Assembly: GCA_009829735.1 (NCBI GenBank)
Contig: CM020618.1
Coordinates: 10,693,119-10,757,118, forward strand
DNA: 64,000 nucleotides
Reading direction: 5' to 3'
DNA from: Pyropia yezoensis
Taxonomy: Eukaryota > Rhodophyta > Bangiophyceae > Bangiales > Bangiaceae
The stretch's first letter is position 1, and each line of letters begins with the position of its first letter. The notes beneath the pieces were generated by a model. That model worked only from the letters and a program-made list of their open reading frames with translations. It was not told the DNA's origin and made no database searches. Shown here piece after piece: positions 57,859 through 64,000 of this stretch. The position numbers and the translations under genes were made by a program.

Positions 57859-60800
57859 TCAGGAAGGACACCCCCGCCCACGCAAAAACGCCGCATTGAC
57901 GCGTTTCGCATGATCGAGGGACACGCCCCCGTAGGTCCGGATCATGTTGGTCCACCTGTTGTACAAACGGGCCGCTACCCTCCTCGACTCCAGTTCGTCG
58001 CCCCGAAGTCTTTTGTTGCTGGGCCTCGGTGTGAGCGACATGGGCAGTTCACCTCCGTGGTTCTCCAGCCACGCGATCATGTCCTTGACGAGAGGCCCTT
58101 GCCGCGCATGCAGGGCTCGCTCTGCACGACTTGCACGGTCCGCCTCCCACTCAAAGTCCTGGTCGGTGAGCCACTGCTCCTCCGCCGGGTCACCAAGTCC
58201 ACGCTGGAGCCGCACGATGTGCAATCGGGTGCCCAGTCGCCCCTTAGTGTCACCGATCCGCATATCCCCGTTTTTCTCCTTGTACGCCACCAGCTCGGCG
58301 CGTAGCTTTCGCCACTCGTCAGTGTCCCCAACAATAGGGACAAGCGGGACAGCCGATAACGACGGCGTATTGTTGTTGAGTGCCGCCATGCCATGTCCCT
58401 CCAGCAGCCGGTAGACGGCTCGCTCCACCGCGGCGACCGCCATGCGAATGGGAATGTCCCCATCCGGGCCCGTGTAGTAGTAGACGATTGTCCGCCAAAA
58501 AGCTTTCGGGTGTCGTCGATAGTGGATGTCAAACGGGGTCGGGTTGTCGCCTCCAGCAACAGCTTCGTGGTGCGCGTTGTCCCGGTTGTTGAAGGCACCC
58601 TGGACGGTCGTCATTACCTTGGTATCCAGGTAGCACCGCTTGCCACAGTAGACCGCATTGACGCACGTCTTGCAACCTCCCTTCTTGACATGGACGTAGA
58701 CATAAACAAACTTTGCCTTGCTCTCCTCCGACCTTACCTTTCTGGCTGCCGGGTCGGTTGCCACCGTTTGAGGATGCAGCACGCCTTCTGCCGCCGCACG
58801 CGCGGCCTCTTCCAGAATCGTAGGCATCGCCTTCTTGAGCATCCGCATCACCTTCCGCCACTTTCGTTTTTCGGAGCGGGTCGCCCCGGGCGGGAAAGCG
58901 TGACACCCCGACCGGTCCGCCTGGCCGTCGAGTGACACCCAAGGGGCTGTCCGCGGGTCATCTTTCATGGGGGAGACCCAGTCACTGCGCATGGCAGTCG
59001 TCTTGGTGCGGAGCGGGACGCGCATCTCCCCAAACACACCATTCTTCTTGCTGTACCTCGTGATGGACAGGCGCAGTCCTCCGCTGCGCCGGGCGTCCGT
59101 GCTGCGACCTGAAGGAGTTGGTGCCTGGGCCTTGCCAACGTCCCCGGGGGCGTCACGACCGTCGTCGTCACCGTCGTCACCACTGTCGTCGTCGCCGCTG
59201 TCAACGACGCTCCAGTCGACACCCCGCCGCTGCAAAAGGTCGTCCTCGCCCAGGCCTTCCGTACTGTCGTCGGCACCGCCACCAGCAACGTCCTCGTCCT
59301 CTTCCTCCGCACAACCAACAGCACCAACGTGCGCGGACTTGCTCCCTGTCCTTGCTTCCAACACACCGCGGGAGACCTCTTCCACAATCGCAGCGTCCGA
59401 CCGGGTGCCACACCGCAGTCGTCGCTTGCGCGACCGCCTGACGGGGACGATTTCCTCACACGAAGAGTCTTCAGACATACAAGGCGACGACCAGCGCGAG
59501 GCAGACGTGGTGGTTGACCCTTCCACTTGGCGGGGAGATGCGGGCGATGAGGCGGAGGTCGTAGACGAATCACCCACCAGGATGACGGGGGACGCCGTCG
59601 CAGGGACAGACGCGGCGGGCACCCGTTTCCCTGTACCGTCTTCAATGGACCGTCGCCCAGCTCTTGGGCCGGTCGGCGGGCGTCTACCTGTGGAGGGCTG
59701 TACACCCGAGACCGTCGTGTTGTCTTCGTGCTGGGCCAGCCATTCAGTCATGGCCCGCTCCAGACGCGCTTCTGCGTCCTCGTCCTCTTCTCCGCTCTCC
59801 TTGTCGTCGTCGTGGGTGGGCGTGGCACTGGCCAGCAGACGCGCTTCTGCGTCCTCGTCCTCTTCTCCGCTCTCCTTGTCGTCGTCGTGGGTGGGCGTGG
59901 CACTGGCCAGCAGACGCGCTTCTGCGTCCTCGTCCTCTTCTCCGCTCTCCTTGTCGTCGTCGTGGGTGGGCGTGGCACTGGCCAGCAGACGCGCTTCTGC
60001 GTCCTCGTCCTCTTCTCCGCTCTCCTTGTCGTCGTCGTGGGTGGGCGTGGCACGTGCCACGGCGCCGCCGGCCATCACACCTCCCCGGCTACTGGCCCCG
60101 GCCGCTGCACTCACACCTTGCCGGTTGTCACCGCCGCCGCGCCCACTTGGGGGCCGCGTGCCACTGAGCATAGTGCTCCCGGCGCCTGCTGCAGCAGGAA
60201 ACCGCACAGTAGGGGGTACTCCTACAGAGCGACGACAACAAGCCCCGTGCGCCGCCCCCCCCGCATTCCCGTCAGACACCCCCCAACCTACTGTGCCGGG
60301 GGGACCAGCTGGGAAGCTGGGCGGAAAGCCATTGCAGACACCCGGGCCAGGGGAAAGACCTCCTAAATCCGGACGATAGTACGGACCCAGGGGAGGGGCG
60401 TGGGTCCACGGTACAGAGCCTTGCGGGGCAAATGGGAAGATCCCCGGCCCAGGAGGGAAGGCGTGCGGCCCCGACGCGGCAGCGTGTGCGCCAGGAACGA
60501 GGCCATGCGGGCCAGGAGGCAGGGTGTGCGTCCATGGTGAGCCACCGTGAACTACTTGGCCACCGTAACCAACTGGGAAGCCATACGGGCCATTTGAGAA
60601 GCCATACGGACCACCGGAACCTTGCGGGAAGGCGCCGGAACCTTGCGGGAAGGCGTGAATCCCCGGAAGAACTCCATATGGACCAGGTGAAGAGGCGTGT
60701 GGCCCCGGCGCAATGCCGTACTGGCCAGCTAGAGAGGCGTGAGGTCCCCATGGGAAGCCATACTCGCCAGGTGGGATGGCAGGCAGGCCAGTGGACGCAC

Positions 60801-60894
60801 CTGGCTGACCAGAAGCAGGCAGAGTGATGGCGCCACGGGGGGCACGACGGCTTCGCTTTCGCCCACCCTTCCGCAGTGACGTCGTATGTGGCAT
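57859..60894 (-). CDS. Large nuclear-looking repeat protein with helicase-associated-like C-terminal domain
   Basis: An uninterrupted 1011-residue frame from ATG at 60894. The start is basic (LRKGGRKRSRRAPRG). Residues 30-200 are Pro/Gly/Tyr/His-rich with loose repeats (GPYGF, GPHAF). Then come four copies of a 25-residue acidic unit (ATPTHDDDKESGEEDEDAEA plus RLLAS), Ser-rich and acidic stretches, and a basic cluster (RRSRKRRLR). The last 350 residues are ordinary sequence: FVYVYVHVKKGGCKTCVNAV, HYRRHPKAFWRTIVYYYTGP, then EWRKLRAELVAYKEKNGDMR, LGTRLHIVRLQRG and WLTDQDFEWEAD, which resemble the helicase-associated (HA, PF03457-like) domain. No helicase motor is present. It may be a chromatin factor or derive from a mobile element. 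No terminal repeats were found around it. Confidence 0.65.
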   Translation of the reverse strand: MPHTTSLRKGGRKRSRRAPRGAITLPASGQPGASTGLPAIPPGEYGFPWGPHASLAGQYGIAPGPHASSPGPYGVLPGIHAFPQGSGAFPQGSGGPYGFSNGPYGFPVGYGGQVVHGGSPWTHTLPPGPHGLVPGAHAAASGPHAFPPGPGIFPFAPQGSVPWTHAPPLGPYYRPDLGGLSPGPGVCNGFPPSFPAGPPGTVGWGVSDGNAGGAAHGACCRRSVGVPPTVRFPAAAGAGSTMLSGTRPPSGRGGGDNRQGVSAAAGASSRGGVMAGGAVARATPTHDDDKESGEEDEDAEARLLASATPTHDDDKESGEEDEDAEARLLASATPTHDDDKESGEEDEDAEARLLASATPTHDDDKESGEEDEDAEARLERAMTEWLAQHEDNTTVSGVQPSTGRRPPTGPRAGRRSIEDGTGKRVPAASVPATASPVILVGDSSTTSASSPASPRQVEGSTTTSASRWSSPCMSEDSSCEEIVPVRRSRKRRLRCGTRSDAAIVEEVSRGVLEARTGSKSAHVGAVGCAEEEDEDVAGGGADDSTEGLGEDDLLQRRGVDWSVVDSGDDDSGDDGDDDGRDAPGDVGKAQAPTPSGRSTDARRSGGLRLSITRYSKKNGVFGEMRVPLRTKTTAMRSDWVSPMKDDPRTAPWVSLDGQADRSGCHAFPPGATRSEKRKWRKVMRMLKKAMPTILEEAARAAAEGVLHPQTVATDPAARKVRSEESKAKFVYVYVHVKKGGCKTCVNAVYCGKRCYLDTKVMTTVQGAFNNRDNAHHEAVAGGDNPTPFDIHYRRHPKAFWRTIVYYYTGPDGDIPIRMAVAAVERAVYRLLEGHGMAALNNNTPSLSAVPLVPIVGDTDEWRKLRAELVAYKEKNGDMRIGDTKGRLGTRLHIVRLQRGLGDPAEEQWLTDQDFEWEADRASRAERALHARQGPLVKDMIAWLENHGGELPMSLTPRPSNKRLRGDELESRRVAARLYNRWTNMIRTYGGVSLDHAKRVNAAFLRGRGCPS
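59761..60053 (-). repeat. Four tandem 75-base units inside the repeat protein gene
   Basis: Copies start at 59761, 59836, 59911 and 59986. The first three are identical over 75 bases and the fourth is identical for 68. In-frame period and zero divergence point to recent expansion. Confidence 0.95.
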
Positions 60895-61106
60895 TATGGC
60901 AGCAACACAGTCGGTCGGTATGTACCGAGGATGGCAGGTGTTTTACTGCACCACACCTCGCACCACCGACACAGAGGGCGACCGCCTGGCGGACAGGGAC
61001 ACTCCCCACCTTCGCAGCACTCCAGGTGGGTCACAGCGGTGAGCGGGGGGAAAGGCAGACGAGCGGCAACCGGGCTACGCCGAGGGCGTCACCGGTCAAA
61101 GGCCCA

Positions 61107-61254
61107 GTCTCGTCTGCCTCTCCCCGCGCCCGCCGGGCCCGGAGGATAGGCGGGGGAACCGGGTGGGGGATGGAGGAAAAGTCTCGTCTGCCTCTCCCCG
61201 CGCACGCCGGGCCCGGAGGACAGGCGGGGGAACCGGGTGGGGGATGGAGCAAAA
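61107..61254 (+). repeat. Tandem duplication, 74-base unit
   Basis: Copies start at 61107 and 61181 (each GTCTCGTCTGCCTCTCCCCG) and differ at only a few positions. Confidence 0.9.
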
Positions 61255-61404
61255 ATTGACCACCCCAGGCGGACAGGGGAGCACCGCGCCGCACAACACC
61301 ACACCACCAACTCAGAGGGCGACCCCCAGTCGGGTACGGGCACACCACACCACCAAGTCCGAGGGCGACCCCCGGGCGGGCCGGGGCACACCACACCACC
61401 AACT

Positions 61405-61870
61405 CAGAGGGCGACCACGTGCGAGGGCGACCCCCGGGCGGGCAGGGGAACACCACACCGCACCGCGCTCACCACCAAGTGCGAGGGCGACCCCCGGGCG
61501 GGCAGGGGAACACCACACCGCACCGCGCTCACCACCACGTGCGAGGGCGACCCCCGGGCGGGCAGGGGAACACCACACCGCACCGCGCTCACCACCACGT
61601 GCGAGGGCGACCCCCGGGCGGGCAGGGGAACACCACACCGCACCGCGCTCACCACCAAGTGCGAGGGCGACCCCCGGGCGGGCAGGGGAACACCACACCG
61701 CACCGCGCTCACCACCAAGTGCGAGGGCGACCCCCGGGCGGGCCGGGGCACACCACACCACCAACTCAGAGGGCGACCGAGTGCGAGGGCGACCCCCGGG
61801 CGGGCCGCGGCACACCACACCGCACCGCGCTCACCACCAAGTCCGACGGCGACCCCCAGGCGGGCAGGGG
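61405..61870 (+). repeat. 60-base minisatellite
   Basis: Five nearly identical 60-base units (containing GGCAGGGGAACACCACACCG and GCGAGGGCGACCCCCGGGCG) run from about 61441 to 61740. Shortened or rearranged units continue on both sides. Units differ at one position (ACCACCAAGT versus ACCACCACGT), and the two forms are intermixed. Confidence 0.95.
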
Positions 61871-62034
61871 CGCACCGGTCCGTCCATAGCCACCAGGACC
61901 ACGGGTAGCTCATGTGGTGCCTGGGAAGCGTTAGATGTGGGTGGTGAATGGGCGGCCATGCAATGGCTGCGGATGAAGGAGATGGTGACCGAAAACGCAC
62001 ACAGGCACCCACGCGGGCAGCTTCGGGGCGGCGC

Positions 62035-62058
62035 GCCCGCCCGCCCGCCCGCCCGCCA
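62035..62058 (+). repeat. CGCC tetranucleotide repeat
   Basis: Six units of GCCC/CGCC in a row. Confidence 0.8.
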
Positions 62059-62530
62059 CATGCCTGCCTGCCCGTCCGCCTGCCCGCACACCCGCTCACC
62101 CACACGCCCACCCAGCCAACCACCCGCGGTCCTCGACCGCCGCGACCGCCGCACGGTACGAATAGGAAAGTACCGGGCCGGCCGAAACGTGATATTACTA
62201 CGTTATGATATTAATATTGAGTCTACGAGGACCGCCCAGTTGAAAAGTTGAAAAGTATAGAGCAGAACGGGGGTTGTGGTGAGTCGGTGCAAATCCTCGG
62301 CGCGCGTAGTGTCGTAGGTGCACTTGTCACTGGGCGTGGGGTGTGCCTCAGCCGGGAGATTGTTGAATGTGAGATTCATCCAACGACAAGGTAACAAGGC
62401 CCACGGACAGCATCTGCTTCTGCGGTAAAGCCTGCTTTTGCGGTAAAGCCCAGTCTTTTAACGTACACCATCCTGACAGACCGTCCCACAAACCACAACT
62501 TTTGGGTCGACAACGTACGACGTGCGTGTC

Positions 62531-62626
62531 CATACCCACAATGTAAGCCCCGGTCCTGCCCCATACCCACAATTTAAGGCCCGGTCATGCATGCCCCATA
62601 CTCACAAGTTAAGGCGCGGTCCTGCT
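62531..62626 (+). repeat. Three diverged tandem units of about 32 bases
   Basis: Each unit has the form CATACCCACAATTTAAGGCC followed by CGGTCCTGC. The copies differ by substitutions and a few inserted bases. Confidence 0.8.
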
Positions 62627-63668
62627 GCGCTGGGTCGTTCATTGTCCCGAGACCTGCTTCTGGCGACACCCCGAGCCCCCAACCCCCCCCCCCCCCCCCC
62701 CCCGCCCCCCCCCCTTCCCCTCTCACCCCCCCCCCCCCCCTCTCTCCTCTCTCCCCCTGGGTCACCTTCCCAGTATCTTCTCCTGGGTTTCGCCGCCGAA
62801 TGCGGTAAGCGCCAATGTTGCACATTTGTCAGCAAGAGACCTGCATGGTGGGGGACGAAATCGCTTGCGCCGCACCACACCTGCCCCACACCGACAGACG
62901 GGCTGCTACAAGTGCAGAGGCGCTGGCCTCCCCTGTATCATGTGACCCAGCATCACTCTGTCGCGCCCGCGCCCTGCATCATTCTGTCGCGGCCCGTGGT
63001 CACATACTACCATGTCCGCCCCTTCGCTCTCGTCACCGGCGACCCGTTCCCAAATTCATGGCATGGCTTACGCCCCTTGCAAGGGCCCCGTGCGTGTGTG
63101 GACCACGGTGCCCGGTGCCCGGGTGGCCTGCTGCTGCGGGTTTGTAATGATCACGGCGCAACAGGGTGAGTCACGTACGAAGCCGCGGCTGTCCCTCTTC
63201 TTCCGTCCACGGGACTGTCATGCGGCTCCGGTCGGCAAGATGGCGCGGACGGATTAGGCGACGGAGCGACCAGTTCACAATTCAGACCACAGAATAAATC
63301 GTGCAATTTGGGCGACGACACCGTCTGACACAGGCGGAGCACAGGCGGAGGCGGGGGTGGGGGGGTGGGGACGAAGAAGGCCCCGACTAGAGCCCCTCTG
63401 CTGTCCTTCCTTTGCTTTGGGGGAGACCACGCGCCCACCAAATAGCACAGACGCGAGAGCAGAGGCCGACCTGCCGGGGACTGGCGGCGAGGCAACACGA
63501 CTTCCGCGGCTACACCACGACTTCCGCGGCTGGCTGGCAGGTCGGGCAGTGACCGCTGGTACACCGCGGCTCCCCGCCCACCCTTTCCACATCGCCCTCA
63601 GCTCACCTCGCGTCTACGCACTTCCCTCAATCACCAAGGAGACCGGCTCGTGTCGTCTTCTCTGCACC

Positions 63669-63845
63669 ATGTCTGGGTCAGGCCTTGGGCTGGTGGATTC
63701 CTGCACTGTGACCCTGGTGGGTCGCTACTACTATCCCGACAGCTGGAATCTGCGTATGGTACGTGGTACACGCGTGAAACTGGTGCGGAATCCAAAGAAC
63801 AAGGTGGACCCATGTGCTGTGGAAGTATATGTCAACAGTACTATG
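63669..63845 (+). CDS. First exon of a HIRAN-domain protein (continues past intron)
   Basis: ATG 63669 (ACCATGTCTG) opens a 59-codon exon ending at an ATG|GTAAGT donor (63846). It reads MSGSGLGLVDSCTVTLVGRY, YYPDSWNLRMVRGTRVKLVR and NPKNKVDPCAVEVYV. The GRYYY, G-T-x-V-x-L-x-R-x-P-x-N and D-P-x-A-V pattern is the HIRAN domain found at the N-terminus of HLTF/Rad5-type SNF2 DNA translocases and in some stand-alone proteins. HIRAN binds 3' DNA ends at stalled forks. The next exon was not placed with confidence before the window ends, so I cannot say whether a SNF2 motor follows. Confidence 0.65.
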
Positions 63846-64000
63846 GTAAGTGGGCGAGGCGACGTGTTTCACATGCTGCCTGTCACGAGGGGTGGAAGAA
63901 CGGACCCGTTCTCATCGGCCGAGCTCAGGTCACAACTCCTACCGCCCTACCGCCCCTTGTGTGATGACCACCCTGGGGTACTGACTGCAATGCCAATACA

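Larger units (their letters stand above)
60895..63668. other. 2.8 kb repeat-rich, no convincing gene
   Basis: Besides the repeats listed separately, this has a C homopolymer block at 62680-62745 and a lower-GC patch at 62180-62260. A possible small exon at 63012-63166 (MSAPSLSSPATRSQIHGMAY, then an AGG|GTGAGT donor) has no recognised family. Frames across the minisatellite are open in several phases only because the unit is a multiple of three. Confidence 0.4.

Noticed and set aside
61405-61870. Regular repeats resembling a CRISPR array
   Set aside because: There are no unique spacers; the units are contiguous and the genome is eukaryotic. It is a minisatellite.
63012-63257. 81-codon frame as a small gene
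   Set aside because: It has a good-looking donor at about 63166 but no recognisable family or acceptor, so it is only mentioned in the intergenic note.

Overview
The window looks like nuclear DNA of a very GC-rich alga with few introns. Most genes are single-exon, and the few introns are short (195-545 bases). Coding sequence is full of Ala, Gly and Pro runs, and long C or G homopolymers lie between genes. One three-exon gene has a Phe-containing N-terminus of the kind used by red-algal plastid transit peptides, and there is a plant-type alpha-dioxygenase and a Hedgehog-type Hint domain. A bangiophyte red alga (Porphyra/Pyropia-like) is the best inference; no marker gene proves it.

Layout. 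1-2.5 kb: a kinase-like (APH-family) phosphotransferase gene, frameshifted and split in its catalytic loop by a 1.5 kb inverted-repeat element. 3.2-5.0 kb: F-box/leucine-rich protein. 7.3-8.15 kb: single-pass membrane protein whose last codons come from a pogo/Tigger-like transposon (8.1-10.35 kb). 10.7-11.5 kb: CIA2/MIP18-type iron-sulfur assembly factor. 12.5-16 kb: giant low-complexity protein. 18.8-21.1 kb: fatty-acid alpha-dioxygenase. 21.8-23 kb: alpha/beta hydrolase (minus). 23-25.6 kb: gene-poor, with a 28-base inverted repeat. 25.7-27.6 kb: secreted Cys-rich repeat protein (minus). 29.1-31.2 kb: LisH-WD40 protein. 32.3-33.3 kb: GNAT acetyltransferase (minus). 33.8-35.1 kb: IMPACT/YIH1 homologue. 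35.7-36.9 kb: nucleotide-sugar transporter-like protein (minus). 39.3-42.8 kb: second giant low-complexity protein. 43.2-44.5 kb: plastid-targeted orphan (minus). 47.9-49.1 kb: protein joining an SSXT (SS18/GIF) domain to a Myb/SHAQKYF-like domain. 49.7-52.3 kb: DNAJC11. 52.8-53.9 kb: proteasome alpha subunit PSMA4 (minus). 54.6-56 kb: longin-like protein. 56.4-57.5 kb: Hint domain abutting antisense coding-like sequence. 57.9-60.9 kb: nuclear-looking repeat protein with a helicase-associated-like domain (minus). 61-62.6 kb: minisatellites. 63.7 kb to the end: first exon of a HIRAN-domain gene.

The genes are mostly unrelated housekeeping or orphan genes and do not form a cluster. The most notable items are two transposon insertions whose in silico removal gives a clean host reading frame (one in the APH catalytic loop, one in the last codons of the membrane protein), the SSXT-Myb fusion, and two conserved genes each broken once at a 10-nt homopolymer, which is probably assembly error. 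Multi-exon models were built by hand from splice sites and phase, without transcript data.
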